Of a DNA stretch of 47,500 nucleotides, positions 40,102 through 47,388 are shown in pieces; the first letter of the stretch is position 1; each line of letters begins with the position of its first letter. Under the pieces are notes generated by a model. It was not told the origin of the DNA. It saw nothing but the letters and a program-made list of their open reading frames with translations, and ran no database searches. The translations under genes were made by a program, and so were the position numbers. Where the stretch lies: the NCBI GenBank assembly GCA_002419145.1, contig DIFN01000019.1:1-47500 (forward strand), written 5' to 3'. The stretch is from Mageeibacillus sp. UBA5747. Its GTDB lineage: Bacteria; Bacillota; Clostridia; Saccharofermentanales; UBA5734.

Positions 40102-40449
40102 AAAAGAAGGTATAGCTTGATTGTACCTGATATTGGACCCAATCGATGGATGTTTTTGGACCTCTCTTTTTTCTTCATCCGTTAATAGGTCCTGATAAAG
40201 ACGGGTATTCCATACCAGATATCGATAGGATCCGCCCCTATGCCGGAATCGATTGATGTCATGATTGAATTCCGTGTGCTGCCCATCATCGATGATCTCT
40301 CGAATGGTCTGTTCAAGTTTGCCGGCATCCTCTGGGTGAGCCAGTGATCCTCCTTGTCATACGCCCTCTGGGCTGTCCTCGCACATTCCATATTTGTAGC
40401 CTTCCGTGATGTTGGTCTGGCATTTCCTCAGTGCGTCATGCGCACGTCG
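40102..40449 (-). pseudogene. Decayed PAS-domain fragment
   Basis: In the same frame as mtnA, the stretch from 40356 towards 40102 reads SLAHPEDAGKLEQTIREII, DDGQHTEFNHDINRFRHRGG and SYRYLVWNTRLYQD, the HPED...GSYRYL...WN signature of a type-3 PAS sensor fold. There is no start codon. An in-frame TGA at 40357-40359 separates it from an upstream 30-codon stretch that runs to a TAA at 40450, and the rest of the sensor protein is missing. I take it as the remnant of a lost signalling gene. It sits between mtnA and the oppA terminator; otherwise 40075-40480 shows nothing else. Confidence 0.5.
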
Positions 40450-40479
40450 TTAGTGAAGCACCATGCGTGGCGCAACTTG

Positions 40480-40509
40480 AAAAGGGACCGCCTCTGCTGA
40501 AGCGGTCCC
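40480..40509 (-). terminator. Intrinsic terminator of oppA
   Basis: GGGACCGC pairs perfectly with GCGGTCCC (40484-40491 with 40502-40509, loop of 10), followed on the minus strand by TTTT. It lies about 70 bases after the oppA stop codon. Confidence 0.8.
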
Positions 40510-40577
40510 CGATATGGTTTTCTCTGAATCTGCATGGAGTCTGCCGGTACATAAGCGGCTGGCTGGTTCAGAAGCTC

Positions 40578-42257
40578 TTACGGGGTCTTGTAGCCGATTT
40601 CATTGATCAGCGCTTTGGCTTCGGCTACGTCAGTGGCATAGTCGCCACTGCCAAAGTAGTTGCCACCGTTTTCACGGAAATCGCCGCCGTCTGCGTCTGC
40701 CATGCCGTTCGGAACGAACGCATAAGCTGGCAGGGCATTGTTCTGGGCCACTTCGATGACATAGTCGCGGTCGATGGACAGAGCGAGGGCTTTCCGGAAT
40801 TTCGGATCCTGGAGGATCTCCGGGTTGCCTTCACGCGGCTGGACTTCGACACTAAAGAAATAGGTGCCGATGATCGGCTCGACATTGTACTGGCCGGTCG
40901 CTTTCATCGCATCTGTTTCTTCGGCTGGGAAGGATTCGGCGATATCAAGCTCTCCGGTCTTGAAAGCCGACAGGGCTGCTGCGTCATCGTCGGTCAGTTT
41001 GAAGATGAGCTTAGTGCCAGGCAGGCTAGCCGCATCAAAGTACTTGTCGTTCTTTTCCATGACAATTTCATTCTTGATTTCGAACTTGGTCAGTTTGTAT
41101 GGGCCGTTCGAGATCAGGGTAGCCGGGTCATTGGCCCAGGCGTCCGGATTCTTGGAAACGACGTCTTCACGAACCGGGAAGAGGGTCGGGAAAGCAGTTA
41201 GCTGAGTAAAATAGGGGGTTGCTGCCTCGAGCGTGACTTCGAGGGTCTTGTCATCAATGGCCTTGACGCCAAGTTCTTCCACCGGGACTTCGCCCGCGTT
41301 AATCTTGGCAGCGTTCTTGACATAGTAGACCTGGTAGGCGTACTCAGAACCAGTGGCCGGGTCGAGGGCCCGTTTCCAGGCATAAATGAAATCGTCAGCC
41401 GTGACAGGCTTGCCATCAGTCCAGACGGCGTCATCACGCAGGTGGAAGGTCCAGACGAGGCCATCTTCGCTGATGTCCCACTTCTCGGCAACACCAGGGA
41501 CGATCTCATTCTTCTCATTTTTCATAGTCAGGCCGACGAACAGGTGCTGGATGGTGACTGCACCGTCGGTGGCATTGTTCAGCTGCGGGTCCAAGGTAGC
41601 CGGTGTGGCACCGAGGTGGTAGTAGATCGGCTCGCCGCCGTCTTTGGTGGCCCAAGTGAACATCATGTGGCCGAGCAGGGCGTCATGAACGTAGTTCTTG
41701 ACCTTGCCATTGTCGAGCCAGACATTGGTGTAGTAGTAGATCGGGATAACCGGCATATCTTCCATCAGGATCTTCTCAGCGTCATGCATGGCCTGCATGC
41801 GGACAGCTGGATCATTGGAAGATTTCGCAGTGGCGATCAACTGGTCGAACGCAGGATTTTTCCAGTCAGCGTCGTTCTGGCCGCTCTCCGAAACCCACAT
41901 GTCGAGGAAGGTCATCGGATCGGTGTAGTCACCCAGCCAGCCATGGCGGGCAATCTGGTAATTCCCGCTGTTACGGGTTTCCTGGAAGACGGCCCATTCA
42001 GAGTTCTCCAAGGTGACGTCGAGGCCGAGGGATTCTTTCCACATGGCCTGGACGGCTTCGGCGATGACCTGGTGGCCAGTGCTGGTGTTATAGATCAGCT
42101 TGAGTGTAGGGAGGTCTTTAAGAGGGGCAGTGGTTGCAGCAGTGGTCTCACCAGGAGCTGTTGGCGTGGCAGCGGTGGTAGCTTGGCCTCCGCAGGCGGT
42201 GGCCAGCAAGACCAGGGCAAGCAACAGGCTCATGATTGTGATCAGTCTTTTGTTCAT
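40578..42257 (-). CDS. oppA: Oligopeptide-binding lipoprotein OppA, apparently circularly permuted
   Basis: Extracellular peptide receptor for the OppBCDF importer, 559 residues. A lipoprotein signal peptide ends at ATAC (Cys22), and a Thr/Ala-rich linker runs to about residue 47. The SBP_bac_5 motifs then appear in swapped order. Residues about 49-205 (LPTLKLIYNTSTGHQVIAEA, GLDVTLENSEWAVFQETRNS, IARHGWLGDYTDPMTFLDMW, MPVIPIYYYTNVW) are what normally ends OppA. Residues about 209-559 (EPIYYHLGATPATLDPQLNN, EKWDISEDGLVWTFHLRDDA, WTDGKPVTADDFIYAWKRAL, ISNGPYKLTKFE, RKALALSIDRDYV, ALINEIGY) are what normally begins it. The start has AGGAGG seven bases upstream. Promoter and terminator are its own. 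Confidence 0.93.
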   Translation of the reverse strand: MNKRLITIMSLLLALVLLATACGGQATTAATPTAPGETTAATTAPLKDLPTLKLIYNTSTGHQVIAEAVQAMWKESLGLDVTLENSEWAVFQETRNSGNYQIARHGWLGDYTDPMTFLDMWVSESGQNDADWKNPAFDQLIATAKSSNDPAVRMQAMHDAEKILMEDMPVIPIYYYTNVWLDNGKVKNYVHDALLGHMMFTWATKDGGEPIYYHLGATPATLDPQLNNATDGAVTIQHLFVGLTMKNEKNEIVPGVAEKWDISEDGLVWTFHLRDDAVWTDGKPVTADDFIYAWKRALDPATGSEYAYQVYYVKNAAKINAGEVPVEELGVKAIDDKTLEVTLEAATPYFTQLTAFPTLFPVREDVVSKNPDAWANDPATLISNGPYKLTKFEIKNEIVMEKNDKYFDAASLPGTKLIFKLTDDDAAALSAFKTGELDIAESFPAEETDAMKATGQYNVEPIIGTYFFSVEVQPREGNPEILQDPKFRKALALSIDRDYVIEVAQNNALPAYAFVPNGMADADGGDFRENGGNYFGSGDYATDVAEAKALINEIGYKTP

Positions 42258-42342
42258 GGTGCTTCCTCCTTGAGTTCAATGACGATGATGGCGCGTCGAC
42301 CATTGTTCACCAAAAGCCCGCGCGCCATTCAATCTTGCTACC

Positions 42343-42371
42343 ATGTTAACACTCTGGACACACTCGTTCAA
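42343..42371 (-). promoter_or_regulatory. Promoter of oppA
   Basis: On the minus strand TTGAAC (42366-42371) and TAACAT (42343-42348) are 17 bases apart, leaving a leader of about 80 bases. Confidence 0.65.
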
Positions 42372-42403
42372 GAAAAGATTCGAAAGCATTCAGAAAAAAT
42401 CAA

Positions 42404-42443
42404 TAAAAAAGACAGTCACTCATCTTCCAATCAGTTACTGTCT
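42404..42443 (-). terminator. Intrinsic terminator of the mazG-rqcP-divIC operon
   Basis: AGACAGT and ACTGTCT (42410-42416 with 42437-42443) form a 7-bp stem around a 20-base loop, followed on the minus strand by TTTTTT. It lies about 55 bases after the divIC stop codon. Confidence 0.7.
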
Positions 42444-42498
42444 CCTGGTTCATGTTCCATGTTCTATTTTATCTGGTTTATCTGGAATGGTCGGATGC

Positions 42499-42828
42499 TC
42501 AAGGATCATCGAACAAGATTTCATTGGGCCGGACCATGCCTAGCTTCTCGCGGGCGATCCGTTCAATGTAGGCATCTGAGTCGACCTGGTTCTTCAGTGC
42601 CAGAAGATCCTCGTGGCGGTGCTCAGCGATTGCCTGAGCTTGCAAAAGTTCAGTTCTGCGGGCGGTCATGCGGGCAAATTGGTCTTCCTGTTGGAAATAG
42701 ATGGCGACGGCAGAAGCGACGGCCAAGACAAACAACAGGCCCAACATGATGCGGACAACCAGCTGGTGTCCGGCCACATGGTGCACAGGATGACGATGAG
42801 GGTGCGGGTATCCCGTGGATCGAGCCAT
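42499..42828 (-). CDS. divIC: DivIC/FtsB-type septum formation initiator
   Basis: A 109-residue bitopic division protein. A His-rich cytoplasmic start leads to a transmembrane helix (about residues 24-45) and then an extracellular coiled coil (FARMTARRTELLQAQAIAEHRHEDL). The family ending DSDAYIERIAREKLGMVRPNEILF is clear. It would work with DivIB/FtsQ and FtsL at the septum. The ATG at 42828 has AAAGGA eight bases upstream; a GTG at 42834 is less likely. It follows rqcP, as divIC does in Bacillus, but without yabP and yabQ in between. Confidence 0.9.
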   Translation of the reverse strand: MARSTGYPHPHRHPVHHVAGHQLVVRIMLGLLFVLAVASAVAIYFQQEDQFARMTARRTELLQAQAIAEHRHEDLLALKNQVDSDAYIERIAREKLGMVRPNEILFDDP

Positions 42829-42912
42829 ATGCACAGTCCTTTCCGCAAAATGATATAGCTTATTGTACCTTTTAACGTGTCAATCCGGCAATGTGGTTAT
42901 CTTACGTTCTGG

Positions 42913-43176
42913 TTACTCTTTCAGAGCGTCGCCAGCCTCGAGAATCTCAAACAACTCACCGGCTTCATTTTTACGAACGGTTTCCTTGACTGCCAGGACT
43001 CGGATCCGGCTCAATCCAGAGCCAAAGGCGATTTCAATGATGTCGCCCGGTTTGATGTCCGTGCTCGGCTTGGCCGTTTTGCCATTGACACTGACTCGAC
43101 CAGCGGCGCTGACCTCGTTGGCGATGGTCCGGCGTTTGATCACGCGGGCTACTTTGAGATATTTATCGAGTCTCAT
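42913..43176 (-). CDS. rqcP: S4-domain ribosome quality-control protein RqcP (YabO family)
   Basis: An 87-residue protein made almost entirely of an S4 RNA-binding domain: MRLDKYLKVARVIKRRTIAN, AGRVSVNGKTAKPSTDIKPGD and IIEIAFGSG. RqcP binds stalled 50S subunits and, with RqcH, supports C-terminal alanine tailing of nascent chains. Hsp15-like proteins share the fold, but the gene order mazG-yabO-divIC points to RqcP. Its start overlaps the mazG stop codon (ATGA, 43173-43176), so translation is coupled. About 85 bases separate it from divIC. Confidence 0.9.
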   Translation of the reverse strand: MRLDKYLKVARVIKRRTIANEVSAAGRVSVNGKTAKPSTDIKPGDIIEIAFGSGLSRIRVLAVKETVRKNEAGELFEILEAGDALKE

Positions 43177-44066
43177 GACACAGGCTCCTTTTCCCCGGCC
43201 TTAGCTGCCTCCCACAAGGCATCGAGCTCTTCCAGGGACAACTCATCCAGGTCCTTGCCATCTTCTTCAGCCAGGATCTCCATCTCCGTGAAGCGGCGGA
43301 TGAACTTGTCCGTCGTCTGGGTCAGGGCGATTTCCGGCTGGGATTTGAGATGGCGGGCATAATTGACAACGGCAAACAACAAGTCACCGACTTCGGCCGT
43401 GACCGCCCGACCAGCCTGCTCAGTCGTGATCTGATCTTGCTCTAACAGGGCCCGGGTTTTTGCAAGGATCTCTTGGATCTCATCCAGTTCCTCGAGGATT
43501 TTTGCCTTCGGCCCGTCCGAATTGTCCCAGTCAAAGCCAACCTGAGCTGCTTTCTGCTGAACTTTGAAAGCGCGCTGCAGGGCCGGCAGCGAACGTGGCA
43601 CGTCGACCAGGACCTGGGACTGGCTTTCGAAGCCTTTTTCCTTGAGCTTGTTCTTCTCCCAGGTGTCGAGCACCGCTTCAGGTGTATCTGCCTGATCCTG
43701 GCCAAACAAATGCGTATGGCGCGAGACCAGTTTGCGGCAAATATTGGAAACCACCGTGTCAAAGTCAAATGCATTCTGCTCACTGGCCATCTGAGCATGG
43801 AAGACAACCTGCATCAGGACATCCCCCAGTTCGTCAGCCATCTGGGCAGGATCGCCGCTTTCGATAGCGTCGATCGTCTCATACGCTTCTTCGAGCAAGT
43901 TCTTCTTGATCGAATCATGGGTCTGAGCCTTGTCCCAGGGACAGCCATTTTCACTGCGCAAAAACGCCATGATCGTACACAGTTCTGTGATGGTGTAGTG
44001 ATCTTTGACCGTGAAAGTCTCGGATGTCAAATCAAAGGGTAAGGTCAACTCTGTGTCAGTTGCCAT
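43173..44066 (-). CDS. mazG: Nucleoside triphosphate pyrophosphohydrolase MazG
   Basis: Hydrolyses nucleoside triphosphates to monophosphates, removing aberrant or excess nucleotides. The 298-residue protein has two MazG helical bundles. The first shows LRSENGCPWDKAQTHDSIKKNLLEEAYE with the metal-binding EExxE and ADELGDVLMQVVFHAQ; the second shows KILEELDEIQEIL and AEVGDLLFAVVNYAR. The N-terminal tetrapyrrole methylase domain of Bacillus YabN is absent. The ATG at 44066 has AGAGGA seven bases upstream; the ATG at 44081 overlaps that box. It overlaps rqcP by four bases. Confidence 0.95.
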   Translation of the reverse strand: MATDTELTLPFDLTSETFTVKDHYTITELCTIMAFLRSENGCPWDKAQTHDSIKKNLLEEAYETIDAIESGDPAQMADELGDVLMQVVFHAQMASEQNAFDFDTVVSNICRKLVSRHTHLFGQDQADTPEAVLDTWEKNKLKEKGFESQSQVLVDVPRSLPALQRAFKVQQKAAQVGFDWDNSDGPKAKILEELDEIQEILAKTRALLEQDQITTEQAGRAVTAEVGDLLFAVVNYARHLKSQPEIALTQTTDKFIRRFTEMEILAEEDGKDLDELSLEELDALWEAAKAGEKEPVS

Positions 44067-44077
44067 ATGCGTTCCTC

Positions 44078-44356
44078 TCATTCAATCCAGCGGATCTGGA
44101 AGCGGTCAAATGCAATCGGCTCGGTAAACTGGCCGTCAAAAAACAAGGTTTGGTGAAAGCGGGCAAACTCGCGGGTGTTTTTCTCCAGCCAGAGCGGGAT
44201 CGGCACTTCCAGCCCATGGCAAAGATCCACCAGGCATTTCTCCAAGTTCCTGGTAAATGTCAGGTCTGGATTATGGAACTCGACTTCCTGTGAACGCAGC
44301 ATCAGATTGCCACGAAATAACTTGCCTTCGAGTTTGATGGGTTTGCCCTCCGTCAT
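44078..44356 (-). CDS. Small conserved protein, function unknown
   Basis: A 92-residue soluble protein I recognise only as a conserved clostridial type; the KCLVDLCHGLEVPIPLWLEK and NTREFARFHQTLFFDGQFTE stretches are the best conserved as I recall. No catalytic motif is evident. It begins the mazG-rqcP-divIC group, 11 bases ahead of mazG. The ATG at 44356 has no ribosome binding site and lies only about six bases after the predicted transcription start, so translation may be nearly leaderless. A later ATG at 44302 also lacks one. Confidence 0.7.
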   Translation of the reverse strand: MTEGKPIKLEGKLFRGNLMLRSQEVEFHNPDLTFTRNLEKCLVDLCHGLEVPIPLWLEKNTREFARFHQTLFFDGQFTEPIAFDRFQIRWIE

Positions 44357-44368
44357 TTTGCTGGTAGC

Positions 44369-44374
44369 ATTATA
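44369..44374 (-). promoter_or_regulatory. Extended -10 promoter of the mazG operon
   Basis: On the minus strand TGATATAAT is a perfect extended -10 element. No -35 box is clear. It lies between the divergent lplA gene and the small conserved gene. Confidence 0.55.
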
Positions 44375-44405
44375 TCATACGAAACTTGCGGAGGATTATG
44401 AAACC

Positions 44406-45473
44406 ATGAGCATCCTGATCGTCAAAAGCCAGTCTCACAACCCCTTTTTCAACCTCGCCCTGGAGGATTTTCTGCTGCAGCAAATGGCTGGCGTCCAGAA
44501 AGACACCCTGCAGGCGATTCTCTATCTGTGGCAAAACGAAAACACCGTCGTGATCGGACGCAACCAAAATGCTTGGGCCGAGTGCAAAACTGAACTGCTC
44601 GAAGCCGAAGGCGGGCGTCTGGCCCGGCGGACGACGGGCGGCGGTGCGGTTTTCCACGATCTGGGCAACCTCAATTTTTCGTTTTTGATGCCTCAGGCTG
44701 ATTTTGATATTGGACGCAATTTCCAGATGATCGTCGACACCGTCCGCCGGGCAGGTGTCCCTGCCGAACGTTCCGGACGTAACGATATCCTGGCTGATGG
44801 ACTGAAATTTTCCGGTAATGCCTTCCGGATCGATCGCGGCGTCGGCTTGCACCATGGCACATTGCTGATATCTTCGGCTTTTGAACGAGTTGGCCGCTAC
44901 CTTACGGTTGCTCCGGCCAAAATGCAAGCCCGCGGCGTCGCTTCTGTCCGGTCAAGGGTCACCAACCTCAACGCCTTCCGGCCCGACCTGGATGTCGCCT
45001 ACTGGATGGACCGGCTGGAGGAGGTTTTTCTGGAGACCCAAACTGGATCGGGGACCACGGGGATTATTAAAGCCTCCACCCAACAGCCTGCCGATGTCCT
45101 GAAGGCATCGGATCTCGATTTTCGCCAGAACTTACTGTTGCAAAATCTCGAAGAAAAATTTGCCTCCTGGGACTGGCGGTTCGGTGAAACGTTGCGCTTC
45201 GACGCGGAATTAGACGAGCATCTGGGCTGGGGCCATATCCGGCTGGGGTTCAAAGTCGAACAGGGCCATATCAGCACCATCCGTTTCTATTCCGATGCGC
45301 TGGACAGTGACTGGATCGCCCATATGGAGCATTCTCTGCTGAATCTGCCCTTCCGCTCAGCCATTCTGGCTCAGGCGATAACGGCGAGCAAAAACATGCC
45401 TGGCGGATTTGGGGTCAGCCGGGCGCAGATGGCCCAGGATCTGGCTGACTTGATTGGAAGCCAAGGTTGGTAA
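44406..45473 (+). CDS. lplA: Lipoate-protein ligase A
   Basis: Activates free lipoate (or octanoate) with ATP and attaches it to lysine of 2-oxoacid dehydrogenases or glycine cleavage H protein. The 355-residue protein shows VIGRNQNAWAEC, the central RRTTGGGAVFHDLGNLNFSF, NDILADGLKFSGNAFR, HHGTLLISS and KMQARGVASVRSRVTNL. The last 90 residues form the accessory C-terminal domain, so it is a complete ligase rather than the truncated type. The GGAGG box lies 11 bases before the ATG. A three-codon open frame (ATG at 44398) is closer to that box and its TGA overlaps the lplA start codon. Confidence 0.95.
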   Translation: MSILIVKSQSHNPFFNLALEDFLLQQMAGVQKDTLQAILYLWQNENTVVIGRNQNAWAECKTELLEAEGGRLARRTTGGGAVFHDLGNLNFSFLMPQADFDIGRNFQMIVDTVRRAGVPAERSGRNDILADGLKFSGNAFRIDRGVGLHHGTLLISSAFERVGRYLTVAPAKMQARGVASVRSRVTNLNAFRPDLDVAYWMDRLEEVFLETQTGSGTTGIIKASTQQPADVLKASDLDFRQNLLLQNLEEKFASWDWRFGETLRFDAELDEHLGWGHIRLGFKVEQGHISTIRFYSDALDSDWIAHMEHSLLNLPFRSAILAQAITASKNMPGGFGVSRAQMAQDLADLIGSQGW

Positions 45474-45481
45474 ATTGGTAA

Positions 45482-45515
45482 CCAGAGACAGCTGTGCGTG
45501 CACAGCTGTCTCTGG
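45482..45515. other. Long perfect hairpin between convergent genes
   Basis: A 16-bp perfect inverted repeat (45482-45497 with 45500-45515) with only two bases between the arms. Neither strand has a T-tract right after it. It sits eight bases after the lplA stop codon and 68 bases before the end of the convergent acyl-CoA synthetase gene. It may stop both transcripts or protect their ends. Confidence 0.6.
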
Positions 45516-45582
45516 GACAAAAGGAATTGCTGCCAAAGCGGGGCCACAGTCTCTTTTTTTAAAACATGGATCGTTTTTGTTC

Positions 45583-47388
45583 TCAGTTCATGCGCTGGCC
45601 GGTCATGGCACGCATCGTGGTCTGGTTTTGCTCGAGCCAGGCGTTGATTTTTTCGCTTTCCTCAGACCGTTTGACCTTGAGAGTGGTGGTCTTGATCAAT
45701 TCTTCAGTCGTCCAGACAAAATTGCGAACCGCTTTGTAGACGGGCATATCCTTATTTACGAGTTTGAGTTGTTCGGTCAGATAGGTGCTGATTTTTTCCG
45801 CATCGCCAGCCAGGCCTTCGGGCAGCAATTCGTCGCTGACCATGATCTTGGCACAGATGTCCACAGTATCTCGGTTAAGCTCATGCCCCCAGACGATCGA
45901 CTCCTTGACGCCAGGGATCCGGTTGACAACAAACTCAATTTCTTCCGGGAACGCTTTTTTCCCATTGGGCAGGACAATCATCGACTTTTTCCGGCCTGTA
46001 ATGAAAATGCAGCCCTGCTTGTCGAGATAACCAATATCTCCGGTCCGGACCCATCCATCTGCGGTCAGAACCTCAGCTGTGGCTTCCGGATTTTCGTAGT
46101 AACCGATCATATTGCTGGGGCTTCTGGCAAGGATCTCTCCAATGGTACCAGGCTCATCGCTATCCGCATCAATGGCAACCTCGATCGTAGCCAACGGGTT
46201 GCCGACACTGCCATAGACATTGACAAAATAGTTGTTGCAGGAAATGACCGGCGATGTCTCCGTTAAACCATAGCCTGCCCAGAAATCAATCCCGATGTCG
46301 TTGAAAAAGGCTGTGATTTCCTTGTCGATGGCAGCGGCACCGCTGATGCACAGCGATAACTCGCCACCCACGCCCTCATGGATCTGGTGGAACGTTTTTT
46401 TGCGGATATCGATCCCCGCTTTGCGCAAGAGCCGGGCAACCACGCGCAATTTGTTGACCAAGGCCAGCTTACCGGACTTGACAAGTTTTTTCTGCACCGC
46501 GTGGTGGATGTTTTCAAACAAGAGCGGCACAGCCAGGATGATGTTGATTTTCCATTCCTTCATGTTGTCGACAAGGTAGCGCAAGCCATCCGTGAAGCAG
46601 ATGTTGATCCCATAGCCGAGCATCACGTACATGCCCACTGTGTTTTCAAAGGTATGATGCAGAGGAAGGACTGACAAAGCCCTTTGCCCCGCCTTGATTT
46701 TAATCGTCGACATGACTGCGAAAACGTTATGTGTGATGTTGTGATGGCAGAGCATGACGCCCTTGGACATGGCTGTCGTGCCGGATGTGAACAAAAGTGA
46801 GGACATCTTTTCCGGAACAATCACGGCATCGACAAACGAACGATCCCCCGCAGCCAGAGCTGCGCGACCAGTGGCCCGGACCTGTTCCATGTCGGTGAAA
46901 CGATTATCTGACTGGACTAGGTCCGGCTCGATCACATCCGCTTTCATGCAGATCATGCTCCGCATTTGCGGTACCGCTTTCGCGACCGCTTTGGCGATTT
47001 CATGATGCTTGGGATGGTAAATAAAAGCAACTGCCTGGCCGCGGATCGTCAAGTTGATAACTTCGGAAACCGGAAGTTGCTTGTCCAGCGGCACCGTGAT
47101 CCCGACGCCATTGATAATCGCCGTGTTGGCGATGGCCCATTCGTAGCTGTTTTCACCAACCACTACCAGATGCTCACCCGCAAAGCCCATGGCCATCAAG
47201 CCCGTGCCCATTTCATCAATCGCCTGGCCAAACTCACGGTAGGTCCGGACCACATCCGGGCCGCCGGGTTTGTCATGATAGCGATAGGCTGGTGTATCAC
47301 CGTACTGTTCCACACTGTAGTGGATCAGATCGCGCAGAGTCTCGAAACGAGGGACTTGATAATAAGTTTTGCCCATCACCGTTTGCAT
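45583..47388 (-). CDS. AMP-forming long-chain acyl-CoA synthetase
   Basis: Activates fatty acids through an acyl-adenylate to acyl-CoA. The 601-residue protein has the ATP-binding loop LLFTSGTTAMSKGVMLCHHN, the A5 motif FWAGYGLTETSPV, the A7/A8 hinge GWVRTGDIGYLDKQGCIFITGRKK and a C-terminal lysine region (KTTTLKVKR). LPLHHTFENT is typical for FadD-like proteins. The linker motif suits long-chain or unspecified carboxylates; the true substrate cannot be read from sequence. The start has GGGAGGA seven bases upstream. It stands alone here. The remaining 47389-47500 is AT-rich and shows no clear gene or promoter. Confidence 0.92.
   Translation of the reverse strand: MQTVMGKTYYQVPRFETLRDLIHYSVEQYGDTPAYRYHDKPGGPDVVRTYREFGQAIDEMGTGLMAMGFAGEHLVVVGENSYEWAIANTAIINGVGITVPLDKQLPVSEVINLTIRGQAVAFIYHPKHHEIAKAVAKAVPQMRSMICMKADVIEPDLVQSDNRFTDMEQVRATGRAALAAGDRSFVDAVIVPEKMSSLLFTSGTTAMSKGVMLCHHNITHNVFAVMSTIKIKAGQRALSVLPLHHTFENTVGMYVMLGYGINICFTDGLRYLVDNMKEWKINIILAVPLLFENIHHAVQKKLVKSGKLALVNKLRVVARLLRKAGIDIRKKTFHQIHEGVGGELSLCISGAAAIDKEITAFFNDIGIDFWAGYGLTETSPVISCNNYFVNVYGSVGNPLATIEVAIDADSDEPGTIGEILARSPSNMIGYYENPEATAEVLTADGWVRTGDIGYLDKQGCIFITGRKKSMIVLPNGKKAFPEEIEFVVNRIPGVKESIVWGHELNRDTVDICAKIMVSDELLPEGLAGDAEKISTYLTEQLKLVNKDMPVYKAVRNFVWTTEELIKTTTLKVKRSEESEKINAWLEQNQTTMRAMTGQRMN

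Noticed and set aside
40357..40359. In-frame TGA in the PAS-like stretch as possible selenocysteine or recoded stop
   Set aside because: No start codon, no remaining output domain and no SECIS-like element recognised; decay is simpler.
42852..42883. Promoter TTGACA with TATATC in front of divIC
   Set aside because: The -35 is perfect, but 20 bases of spacing to the -10 is too long to claim.
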